From assembly GCA_946486375.1 (NCBI GenBank), contig CAMLTW010000004.1:186001-250000 (forward strand): 64,000 nucleotides of DNA, read 5' to 3'. Positions 54,610 to 62,105 of this stretch are shown here, one piece after another; positions within the stretch are counted from its first letter, which is position 1; each line of letters begins with the position of its first letter. Both the position numbers and the translations under genes were made by a program. This DNA is from an uncultured Rikenellaceae bacterium. Lineage in GTDB: Bacteria; Bacteroidota; Bacteroidia; Bacteroidales; Rikenellaceae. The notes under the pieces were generated by a model, which worked only from the letters and a program-made list of their open reading frames with translations, had not been told where the DNA came from and did no database searches.

Positions 54610-55800
54610 TCAGTTGGCCGGCGCCGTTCCGGGTACCAGGTTCAATCCGATTTCGAATTCCTCCGTGATCGGCACGTATCTAGCCAGTTTTTCGATCATC
54701 CCGCCCAGCAGCACTCCCAGCGTGGGATCGGTGATCGCATCCTTCAACAGCGGCAGGAGTTTCAACAGCGGCAGCATCTGATCGGTGCCGAGATAAATGG
54801 TGACGGAATGATCCGCATCGTTATTCTCCCGAATCGTAAAGGGAATCCCGTCTTTCGACAGCCACCGGTCTGCCAGGTTGATCGCCGCCAGGATGTCTTC
54901 GAGGTTCACGCTCGTCGCCTTGGTCTGGTCGGCCTTGATCTGCTGGAAAATCATATCCAGACGCGGAACCACGTACAACTTTCCGTCACGAACATAAAAA
55001 TGGCAAAGATTGGCCGAAGGCGAGGTCTGGTAGGTCGGCCCCGTTTCCGAGGTCAGCGCGTCGGAAGAATAGTGAGCCTGCAGGATACCGGCATTCCGGA
55101 ACCTCACCTTTTGCAGAAACATCGGCAACAACTGATTCGCCAGCATGGGAACCAGATTCATGATGTCTCCCGGATTTTCGGCTTCCTCCTCGGTAACGAC
55201 GAAATCTTCCATTTCGCCGGTTTCGGGATTGGGAACCCGATAGGTTCCCGGCGTTACCTTCCACCGCATATGAAGACACCCCGTAAAATCGGGCTGTAAG
55301 GGCTTCATATCCCACCAGTCGGTGCCCTCAGCGTTTTTATTGAAAATATTGTCCGGAAAAACGACCGAACCGAGGGACACGCTCAACGTTCCTTCCTGCA
55401 CATAGTTGGTATATCCCATGGAAAATTTCGTTCCTCCGGGCGTGGTGACGTTCCGACGCCGTTCGATGTCGTACCGCCCCTGATTCTTATTATAGGTCAG
55501 AGCCAGATCGGAGATCGTCACTTCATCCTCGCCGGGAAACACCTTTTTCAGCACCAGCGTTCCCGTTTTCAGGTCTTCCGTTCGGAGTTCCGCCTCGCAA
55601 CCCGTCAGACTCCACGAATGGTAATCCAACTGCAACGATTTTTCAGGATAGGTGAAAGACTTGTTCGAGTAAATCCCGCTCAACTTTTGGGCCGGCGTAA
55701 GCTCCGGAGCGGGGGCCGGCTTGTCGCTGTCGTCGCAGGAGGCCAGCAAGCCCGCCGTCAGCAACAGACACGCTGTCCGGGTCAGTAAAGTTCTTTTCAT
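54610..55800 (-). CDS. Lipoprotein partner of the TonB receptor (DUF4925-like)
   Basis: 396 residues with lipobox LLASC (Cys22). The mature part starts DDSDKPAPAPELTPAQKLSGIYSNK and is mostly beta-rich, with a long Leu-rich helical stretch near the C-terminus (LPLLKLLPLLKDAI). The overall layout fits the DUF4925 lipoproteins found beside TonB receptors in Bacteroidota, named from memory and not checked. First gene of the pair. No consensus promoter seen on the minus strand in 55801-55926. Confidence 0.65.
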   Translation of the reverse strand: MKRTLLTRTACLLLTAGLLASCDDSDKPAPAPELTPAQKLSGIYSNKSFTYPEKSLQLDYHSWSLTGCEAELRTEDLKTGTLVLKKVFPGEDEVTISDLALTYNKNQGRYDIERRRNVTTPGGTKFSMGYTNYVQEGTLSVSLGSVVFPDNIFNKNAEGTDWWDMKPLQPDFTGCLHMRWKVTPGTYRVPNPETGEMEDFVVTEEEAENPGDIMNLVPMLANQLLPMFLQKVRFRNAGILQAHYSSDALTSETGPTYQTSPSANLCHFYVRDGKLYVVPRLDMIFQQIKADQTKATSVNLEDILAAINLADRWLSKDGIPFTIRENNDADHSVTIYLGTDQMLPLLKLLPLLKDAITDPTLGVLLGGMIEKLARYVPITEEFEIGLNLVPGTAPAN

Positions 55801-55926
55801 CGTTTTTTCCTTTCTCGTTAAAAATTTTCCGCGAAGTACCGGATTATTCCTTCCTCAAACAAGCCCCATATTAAATATTAAATGGTCATTTTCTCAGATT
55901 AATTAAAAAACAGGCGTATTTTTCAG

Positions 55927-55934
55927 TATCTTTG
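55927..55934 (+). promoter_or_regulatory. -7 promoter element upstream of the AraC gene
   Basis: TATCTTTG, predicted start near 55941, giving an unusually long leader of about 145 bases before ATG 56086. No clear -33. Confidence 0.4.
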
Positions 55935-56085
55935 CAGTCCAGAATAAAAAAATCCGAAATCCGGCGCCTGCCTCCGACGCAAAAGAAAAAAGGCGTCGCA
56001 GGCCTTTCCGGACACGGATGCCTTCCGATCGTTCCGGAAACCGATACGGATTTTATGGATTCGTACTTTACAAAACAGACCCTTC

Positions 56086-56922
56086 ATGGAAAAGAAAGTA
56101 CCCGATGTGGACATGCCGGTGGATTTCCTGGCCGAGACCGGCATCACGGAAGAAATCCTGAGCCTTTACAAATACCCCTGCCGCCTGAAAGCGGCCGTTT
56201 TCGCCTTCTGCGTACAGGGCCAAATCCGGGCTTCGGTCAACCTGACCGAATACCGCATCCGGGGAAATTCCCTCATCTGCCTGCCGCCGGGCAGCATCAT
56301 TCAGTTCCACGAAGCGAGCAAAGACCTGCGCATCTACATGATGGGATTCGCGTCCCGGCTGGTGAGCAGCGTCAACCTGATCAAATCCGCGCTGGACTAT
56401 TTTCCGGTGCTCATCGAAAACCCGGTGCTTCCGCTGAAGGAGGAAATCGCGGACATTCAGAAAGATTATTTCCAACTGCTGTACAAGGCTTTCGTCGGGA
56501 ACCGGCTGGGCGATCCCGAACTGATCCAGTGTATTTTGCTGACCGTGCTCAAAGGCGTCGGAAACATGTACCGGGAACAATCCAAAAGCGAACGCATGCT
56601 GAGCCGGGGCGAAGACATCACCCGGCAGCTGATGCGTCTGATCATGAAACACTACACGCGGGAACGGCGGGTGTCCTTCTATGCGGATCTGCTGAATCTC
56701 TCGCCCCAGCACCTGTGCGTCACCGTCAAGCAGCACACGGGTAAAACCGTCACCGACCTGATAGCCGACGTGGTCGTCATGGACGCCAAAGCCCAGCTCA
56801 AATCGAGCAACCTGACCATCCAGGAAATCTCCTATTCCCTCCATTTTCCCAACGTTTCCTTTTTCGGGAAATATTTCAAACGGCACGTGGGCATGACGCC
56901 CCAGCAGTACCGGAACAGTTGA
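56086..56922 (+). CDS. AraC-family transcriptional regulator
   Basis: 278 residues. N-terminal cupin-like sensor region (residues about 1-160, NSLICLPPGSIIQFHEASKDLRIYMMGF) and C-terminal double helix-turn-helix with the AraC signature (NLTIQEISYSLHFPNVSFFGKYFKRHVGMTPQQYR). The last 56 bases of the gene and 32 bp beyond form the left copy of an 88-bp direct repeat whose right copy is at 58760. It might control the TonB receptor pair upstream (divergent) or the fimbrillin downstream. Confidence 0.9.
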   Translation: MEKKVPDVDMPVDFLAETGITEEILSLYKYPCRLKAAVFAFCVQGQIRASVNLTEYRIRGNSLICLPPGSIIQFHEASKDLRIYMMGFASRLVSSVNLIKSALDYFPVLIENPVLPLKEEIADIQKDYFQLLYKAFVGNRLGDPELIQCILLTVLKGVGNMYREQSKSERMLSRGEDITRQLMRLIMKHYTRERRVSFYADLLNLSPQHLCVTVKQHTGKTVTDLIADVVVMDAKAQLKSSNLTIQEISYSLHFPNVSFFGKYFKRHVGMTPQQYRNS

Positions 56923-56954
56923 AAAGCCGCGTCCGCCGGAGTTTCCGTTCCGGG
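56867..56954 (+). repeat. 88-bp direct repeat, left copy (3' end of araC)
   Basis: 86 of 88 bases identical to 58760-58847. Encodes the last residues KYFKRHVGMTPQQYRNS of the AraC protein and its stop (TGA here, TAA in the right copy). Confidence 0.9.
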
Positions 56955-57214
56955 GCACGGTTTCGGGCCCGGAAGATCGAAAGCACAGCCGCCTGCGCAA
57001 AACGGAGGAACAATCGAAATAAATCCATAACTTTATAAACCCAAAACAACCGTTATGGAAGACCGTAAACCGGAAGCCGCCGTTACGGGGCTCGTCGTCC
57101 GCTTCGCTCCGGCCGCCGTCGGAGACGCCGGGGCTCATCGTCCCGGCACTCCTTACGATAATCTTTTCCGACCTGTGGCAACCGTTGCCTTCATCGCAGG
57201 GTTCATGGCGGTGA

Positions 57215-57517
57215 TCGTTCCGGACCATATCCTCACCTGCAAGTCGAATCCTCCGGAACGAAAGCGCCGACTTCGTCTTTATCCCGCAACAGCCCGGAGC
57301 CACGGCGGGAAAACTCTCGGTACAACTCGACAAAACCGCCGAAGCGGGATACATCGAGGTCAGGAAGACCTTCCACGGCAAGATGCCCTGCACCCCGTGC
57401 CGCATCACCGCCCCCGTGCGCGACACCTTCACACGATACGTGGAGGCGTTGCAAAGCAAAGCCACACACGCAACAATCGAAACGAAATGGATTGACAATT
57501 TAATTTTACCATTATGA
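57215..57517 (+). pseudogene. Remnant of a gene ending at the fimbrillin start
   Basis: After a TGA at 57212 a frame stays open to a TGA at 57515 that overlaps the fimbrillin ATG. It reads ESADFVFIPQQPGATAGKL...GYIEVRKTFHGKMPCTPCRI, which looks like real protein but has no start codon before an internal Met. A competing frame from ATG 57055 encodes Arg/His-rich shadow-like sequence. I take this as the 3' end of a disrupted gene. Function unknown. Confidence 0.35.
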
Positions 57518-58620
57518 AACTAAGAAACCGTTTTTTCGCAGGCTTGGCATTATGCGCATTCGCAGCTTGTTCCAACGACGATGAACCCGGAGGTCCGGAA
57601 AACGGCCAGGCGGCTTCGCTGTCGATCGAGATCGTCACTCCTTCGACAAAAGCTACCGATAACGGGACGGAGGCAGAAAGCAAACTGTCGTCGATCCGCG
57701 TGGTATTGTTTACCGAAGCCGGTCAGTTTGTCGCTCAGAAAGATGCTGAGGTAACGGCAGGTCTGGCCGACAAAACGATTTATTTCGACCGCAGCAAGGG
57801 GTTGAAAGCCGGTACGAGCTATCAGGTAATCGCATTGGCCAACGTGCCCGCTGCTGAATTACCGACTACGCAAACACCCGGTGCATACGACGCGCTTGTT
57901 TCCGACTTGGCTACCGCTACTGCCGATAACCGCTTCATTATGTCGGGTAAAGTGTCGAGCGGTGCTTTGCAAGCCGTAACGCAAGACAATTCTGAAACCA
58001 CGCCGAACAAGGTAACGGTTCCGGTGGCCCGTATCGCTTCGAAAGTGATTCTAAAGAGCCTGACGGTCGATTTCTCAGCCGAAGCATTGGCTGCAGGCGC
58101 CGATTCGTATACGGTAAAAGAAGTTTACCTGATCAACGGAAAGAAAGAATCGAAGATTTACGGCGGCGACCATATATCCAGCGTATACAGTGCGTCGGCT
58201 GCTTTCATGCAGGGCAAAAGTTTCACGGAGCCGTTGTTTGCAGGTCATGACAAAGATGCCGAAGTACTTAGCGGTTTCTACAAGGCTTTGACCACCAACA
58301 ACACGATTGCCAATGCCGCCAGCTCGAACGACCTGTTTACGAGTTACTTGCTGGCCAACGAAAGCACGGCTAACGCTACTTACCTGATCATTAACGGAAC
58401 GGTGAATTTTACGGCTGCCAGCGGAACGCCTGCAAAAGACGTATTCTACGCAGTGCTGCTGAAAGGCGACGATACGGCAACTGCCGCAGGCCGGGTGTTG
58501 CGCAACACGGTTTACGAAATCGATGCGACCATCTCCGGCATTAAGGGCGGTCGGGACGAAGCCGGTTTCAGGGTGAGCATTTCAGTCGATCCGTGGACGG
58601 TAGCAACCCTTCCGGTCTGA
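57514..58620 (+). CDS. FimA/Mfa1-type fimbrillin lipoprotein
   Basis: 368 residues with lipobox FAAC (Cys19) and the type V pilin layout. An N-terminal Ig-like domain (SIEIVTPSTKATDNGTEAESKLSSIRVVLFTEAG) with the short basic segment STKAT is followed by a transthyretin-like C-terminal domain ending VSISVDPWTVATLPV. In FimA-type pilins a Gly/Arg/Lys-specific protease removes the N-terminal strand so that donor-strand exchange can build a fimbria. It stands alone without the usual anchor/tip genes. It is more AT-rich than its neighbours and is enclosed by an 88-bp direct repeat, suggesting insertion. Confidence 0.8.
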   Translation: MKLRNRFFAGLALCAFAACSNDDEPGGPENGQAASLSIEIVTPSTKATDNGTEAESKLSSIRVVLFTEAGQFVAQKDAEVTAGLADKTIYFDRSKGLKAGTSYQVIALANVPAAELPTTQTPGAYDALVSDLATATADNRFIMSGKVSSGALQAVTQDNSETTPNKVTVPVARIASKVILKSLTVDFSAEALAAGADSYTVKEVYLINGKKESKIYGGDHISSVYSASAAFMQGKSFTEPLFAGHDKDAEVLSGFYKALTTNNTIANAASSNDLFTSYLLANESTANATYLIINGTVNFTAASGTPAKDVFYAVLLKGDDTATAAGRVLRNTVYEIDATISGIKGGRDEAGFRVSISVDPWTVATLPV

Positions 58621-58649
58621 ATGGATTTGTTCCGAACGGATAAACATAA

Positions 58650-58679
58650 AAAGGTTGCCGGTTGCGGCAGCCTCTTTTT
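58650..58679 (+). terminator. Terminator of the fimbrillin gene
   Basis: GGTTGCC (58653-58659) pairs with GGCAGCC (58666-58672), flanked by A-run and TCTTTTT. Confidence 0.75.
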
Positions 58680-58759
58680 AAAGAGGCGGGCTTCGAAAAG
58701 TGCTGAAAGACGGTACACGAAGCGTCGCGATACCATGAGATCGCCCCCGAGCGGATCAA

Positions 58760-58847
58760 GGAAATACTTCAAACGGCACGTGGGCATGACGCCCCAGCAG
58801 TACCGGAACAGTTAAAAAGCCGCGTCCGCCGGAGTTTCCGTTCCGGG
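58760..58847 (+). repeat. 88-bp direct repeat, right copy
   Basis: Matches 56867-56954 with two substitutions. Sequence left of it (58680-58759) does not match araC, so only the gene's last 56 bases are duplicated. Confidence 0.9.
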
Positions 58848-58930
58848 CCGGGTCGCCGCCGATCCGCCTTTTTTCCGCTCCGGAACGGGTCGGAAAAGGA
58901 CGCGGAAAAAGATGCATTTTCCCATCTTAA

Positions 58931-58985
58931 GCCAAACATAGTGGAAAGTCAAGGGCTGACTTTTAGAAATTTGGCCTTACATTTG
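58931..58985 (+). promoter_or_regulatory. Hairpin and -7-like element upstream of the RNA candidate
   Basis: GCCAAA/TTTGGC (58931-58936, 58970-58975) enclose a second stem AAAGTCA/TGACTTT (58945-58951, 58957-58963). TACATTTG follows at 58978-58985 as a possible extra -7 element. The stretch 58848-59299 holds no protein gene. Confidence 0.35.
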
Positions 58986-59017
58986 CCCCGCAACAGCCCG
59001 AAAAAGGAGAAGCGGCC

Positions 59018-59047
59018 TTTGCGTGTGGACTAATTTTGCTATCTTTG
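59018..59047 (+). promoter_or_regulatory. Promoter of the rod-like RNA candidate
   Basis: TTTG (59018-59021), 18 bp, TATCTTTG (59040-59047). Predicted start near 59054. Confidence 0.6.
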
Positions 59048-59050
59048 TAT

Positions 59051-59230
59051 CGCTCCTCGGAGCGTACATACTGTAAACACGGAAAGTGTTAGCTTTATTC
59101 TCGGAGTGAAATCTGGTAAATTTCTTGGCAAGAGAATAAGCGACCTTCTCCTCGTCATCGTGTACATGATGGCGTGGGCTGTTGCTTATTTTTTGCCAGG
59201 GCTTACCAGAGCCTCACTCCAGAATAAGTT
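59051..59230 (+). ncRNA. Long rod-shaped hairpin RNA candidate (6S-like architecture)
   Basis: One extended, interrupted hairpin covers 59093-59228. Paired steps from outside in: CTTTATTCT/AGAATAAG, GGAGTGA/TCACTCC, TCTGGTAA/TTACCAGA, CTTGGCAA/TTGCCAGG, AATAAGC/GCTTATT, then an 11x9 internal loop and CGTCATC/GATGGCG closed by GTGTACAT. Two small hairpins precede it (CGCTCC-TC-GGAGCG, AACAC-GGAAA-GTGTT). A good promoter lies just upstream and no frame is open through it. Length and shape resemble 6S RNA (ssrS), but the large internal loop is near the tip rather than central, so identity is unproven. The 3' end is not defined. Confidence 0.55.
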
Positions 59231-59299
59231 GCCGGTCCACGCTTTCTTTATCTAAAAAAACCGCTTCCTGCGGACCGGAGAGGCGCAAACCTAAACGCA

Positions 59300-59983
59300 A
59301 TGAAAAAAACATGGCTCACCCTGGCGGGTGTGTTCGCCGTCGTCTTCGCAGCTTCGGCACAGGATTTTCCTAAAAACATTTTCGGCATCCGCGCCGGGCT
59401 GAACGTGGCGAACGTTTCGATCAAAGACCAAAGCACGGATTCGCGAACCTCCTTCCACGTCGGCGTGTCGGATCAGATCCTGCTGACCCGTTCGGTTCCC
59501 TTCTACCTCGAAACGGGGCTTTACCTGTCGGAAAAAGGCGCCAAGCAGAAAGAAACCGTGGAAGGGTACACCGTCACCGCAAAAATGAACCCGCTTTACC
59601 TGGAAATCCCGGCCCTGCTGAGCTATCACATTCAGCTCGGAGGCGGGAAAGCCACCATCCAGCCCTCGTTCGGGTTGTACTATGGGCTGGGGCTCGGAGG
59701 CAAATTCAAGTATGAGGAAACCTACGACGGCGAAACCAGCAAGGAATCGTACCATCTTTTCAAAAAAGAAACCGTGGACTACGGAGACGGTGAGACGGAA
59801 GAAATCCCGCAGACGTTGAAACGTTCCGACTTCGGGCTTCGTTTCGGGGTGGGACTGACCTACCGGAAAGTCTATCTGGGCGTGGGCTACGACTTGGGGC
59901 TCTCTAACATCGCCAAGGACCAGGATCAGTACGCCGAGTTCAAAAACAAATGCTTCACCCTTTCAGTGGGGTATAATTTCTAA
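59300..59983 (+). CDS. PorT-like/outer membrane beta-barrel protein
   Basis: 227 residues. Signal peptide ends at ASAQ. The mature part starts FPKNIFGIRAGLNVANVSI, a pattern typical of the PorT/outer-membrane protein beta-barrel family of Bacteroidota, and ends CFTLSVGYNF. Eight to ten amphipathic strands expected. It lies 70 bp after the RNA candidate and may share its transcript. The family includes the type IX secretion protein PorT and many unrelated small barrels. No other such gene is nearby, so the role is unknown. Confidence 0.78.
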   Translation: MKKTWLTLAGVFAVVFAASAQDFPKNIFGIRAGLNVANVSIKDQSTDSRTSFHVGVSDQILLTRSVPFYLETGLYLSEKGAKQKETVEGYTVTAKMNPLYLEIPALLSYHIQLGGGKATIQPSFGLYYGLGLGGKFKYEETYDGETSKESYHLFKKETVDYGDGETEEIPQTLKRSDFGLRFGVGLTYRKVYLGVGYDLGLSNIAKDQDQYAEFKNKCFTLSVGYNF

Positions 59984-60033
59984 ACGGTGCCGACCCCGTT
60001 TTTCTAAAACGAGGTTCGACCGTATATTCCCGA

Positions 60034-60069
60034 CAGGCCGGAGAAAAGTCGATGCTTTTCCCCGGCCTG
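60034..60069 (+). terminator. Stem-loop after the PorT-like gene
   Basis: AGGCCGG...GAAAAG and CTTTTC...CCGGCCT form a long stem with a short loop about 50 bp after the stop. There is no strong T-run, so it may be a 3' stabiliser. The rest of the interval 59984-60360 shows no gene. Confidence 0.5.
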
Positions 60070-60360
60070 TTGCTGGTATCCGCCTTCTGCCAACCCATCT
60101 CCCGCCCTTCCCCGGAACCGGCATCTGCACCCCGATCCCTGTTCGCCATCCCGGTCGCCCGCCCTGCAACGGACAGCGTTTTCGGTTCGAGCCCCTTTTC
60201 CGGGCGGCACCGGGATGCACAGGCGAAAGACCGGAAACGGCTTCCCCTACCCGCTCCCGCCGCATGTTTCCGGGCCTGCTTCAAAAATGCAAGCCCCCTT
60301 TACGCTTTGCGGAAAAATGCTTAATTTTATCCGGAAGCCCGAACGTTTTTTCCTCATGCT

Positions 60361-61467
60361 ATGAAAAGAACCCTTTTCCTCCTGTTCGCCTGCGGCCTGC
60401 TTTTCTGCGGCTGTAAACGGAAAACCCCGCCGGCAGGGGAAACCCTGATCGAATACAACCCGGCAGCGTCCCTGAAAATGGACGATCTTTTTTCAGACTA
60501 CCGCATCGTGAACCTGCAGCTAACCGATTCTTCCGTCATGGGGATGCCGAGAACCGTCAAAATCCGAAAGGGAATTCTGTACGTTTCGGATGGAACCAAA
60601 CTGTTCCAATACGCCCCGGACGGCACCCATCTCCGCACCCTCGCCAAAAGGGGACGCGGCCCGCAGGAATATTACGACATTGCGGATTTCGACGTATCGG
60701 ACGACGAAATTCTGATTCTGGACAGGAACAAAAAAGTTACGAGGTACCGGCAGGACAACTCCTTTTACGCAGCTTCCCATCTGAATTTTTTCGCCGCATC
60801 CCTGCACGTTCTGAGCGATTCGACGGTACTGCTGACTTCCGCCTGCCAGGAACCGGGCGACAAATTCCACGTCTTCGACCTGACCGACCTGTCCTCTGTC
60901 GCTTCCTTCCAACCCGTATCGACCGCGGAGATTTCCTACCGTCATTTCATGGGTCAGGATAACTTTCACCGGTACGGCGACAGGCTCCTTTTCCACGAAC
61001 CCCTGAACAACACCGTCTGCGAAATCCGGGACGATCGCTGCATACCGTATCGAAGGCTGAACCTGTGCGGCAGCAATCCGCCGGAGGAATTCTGGAGCAA
61101 AACCTATAAAAACGTCCGGGATATCGCCGTCGAAGCGGAAAAGAAAGGTTACGCATACGGTATGCCGGTTTATGCCGAAAACGACGGACAAATGCTGTTT
61201 ACCTTCCGAAAAGGAAACGAATACCTGCTTTGCAGCTATGCGAAGGAATCGAAAAAAGCGGTACAGTCGGAATTCCTGTCGCTGTCGGATTCGCTGCCTC
61301 CCGTACCGGTGGCCGATATCACGATCAGCACCTCCTCGCCCGACTGCGTGCTGCTGACCATTCCCAAACAGGCGTTCTTCACGGAAGACGGAAAACGATA
61401 TTCGCACGAATTCCCCGACATGCGGGACGACGGCAATCCGGCCGTCTGCGTGGCCGTCCTCAAATAG
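60361..61467 (+). CDS. 6-bladed beta-propeller lipoprotein
   Basis: 368 residues with lipobox FCGC (Cys18). The mature part has repeated short beta-blades (VKIRKGILYVSDGTKLFQYAPDGTHLRTLAKRGRGPQEYYDIADFDV and similar), the pattern of the Bacteroidota 6-bladed beta-propeller lipoproteins whose ligands are unknown. The motif GRGPQEY is characteristic. Single gene, followed by a hairpin that also serves the minus-strand ogt gene. Confidence 0.8.
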   Translation: MKRTLFLLFACGLLFCGCKRKTPPAGETLIEYNPAASLKMDDLFSDYRIVNLQLTDSSVMGMPRTVKIRKGILYVSDGTKLFQYAPDGTHLRTLAKRGRGPQEYYDIADFDVSDDEILILDRNKKVTRYRQDNSFYAASHLNFFAASLHVLSDSTVLLTSACQEPGDKFHVFDLTDLSSVASFQPVSTAEISYRHFMGQDNFHRYGDRLLFHEPLNNTVCEIRDDRCIPYRRLNLCGSNPPEEFWSKTYKNVRDIAVEAEKKGYAYGMPVYAENDGQMLFTFRKGNEYLLCSYAKESKKAVQSEFLSLSDSLPPVPVADITISTSSPDCVLLTIPKQAFFTEDGKRYSHEFPDMRDDGNPAVCVAVLK

Positions 61468-61496
61468 AAAGTTTTTCGGAACACCAAATCCCAACG

Positions 61497-61531
61497 AAAA
61501 AAGCGTTTCCGGACTAAGGTCGGAAACGCTT
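61497..61531 (-). terminator. Terminator of the pectinesterase-ogt operon (may act on both strands)
   Basis: AAGCGTTTCCG and CGGAAACGCTT form an 11-bp stem with a 9-base loop. On the minus strand TTTTTT follows. 41 bp after the ogt stop. Confidence 0.75.
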
Positions 61532-61571
61532 CGCATAAGGCAATGAATTCACCGGGGGCCTTTCCCGAAGT

Positions 61572-62033
61572 TCACCGATGGCTTTCTTCCAGCCGGAGCA
61601 ACCGTTCCTTGACGTCCAGCCCGCCGGCATACCCGACCAGCCGTCCGTCCGTCCCGATCACCCGGTGACAGGGGATGAAGATCATTACCGGATTGCGGTT
61701 GTTGGCCATCCCGATGGCCCGCGAAGCCTTCGGGTTTCCGACAGCCCGCGCGATTTCCCCGTAGCTGCGGGTCTGACCGTAGGGAATTTCCCGAAGGGCC
61801 TGCCAAACCCGCTGCTGGAAAGGCGTGCCCGCCGGCTTCAGGGGCAGATCGAAATCCTTCCGTTTCCCTTCCAGGTACTCCGTCAACTGCCGGAACGCTT
61901 CCCGGTGCAGGGGCGTTTCCCGATCGGTAAATTCCCCGTTCCGCCTTCGCATACCGAGACCGGTGATTCCTTCCCCGTCCGCATACAGGTAAAAATCGCC
62001 CCATGCCGTAGCGTACATGCATTCGTATTCCAT
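61572..62033 (-). CDS. ogt: Methylated-DNA-[protein]-cysteine S-methyltransferase
   Basis: 153-residue suicide enzyme taking the methyl group from O6-methylguanine onto Cys of the motif IPCHRVIG. The wing helix is FQQRVWQALREIPYGQTRSYGEIA and the Asn hinge lies in MANNRNPV. It has the short Ogt layout (no Ada DNA-binding domain). 72 bp downstream of the pectinesterase on the same strand, an unrelated function that probably shares the transcript by chance. Confidence 0.95.
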   Translation of the reverse strand: MEYECMYATAWGDFYLYADGEGITGLGMRRRNGEFTDRETPLHREAFRQLTEYLEGKRKDFDLPLKPAGTPFQQRVWQALREIPYGQTRSYGEIARAVGNPKASRAIGMANNRNPVMIFIPCHRVIGTDGRLVGYAGGLDVKERLLRLEESHR

Positions 62034-62105
62034 CGCTTCTTTTTTTGTTTCGGCCTGCCCCCGTTCCTGAATTCAGGACATGCGTTCGCATATCCCCTCC
62101 TGCCG

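Noticed and set aside
57055..57495. 146-codon frame from ATG 57055 as a real gene
   Set aside because: Its second half is Arg/His-rich shadow of a more protein-like sequence in the next frame, so only a remnant is reported.
56068..57498. 476-codon minus-strand frame across araC
   Set aside because: It overlaps a clear AraC gene on the other strand, and its sequence looks like an antisense translation.
58621..58815. 64-codon frame ending in the AraC C-terminus
   Set aside because: The AraC-like ending comes only from the 88-bp repeat. The upstream part covers a terminator.
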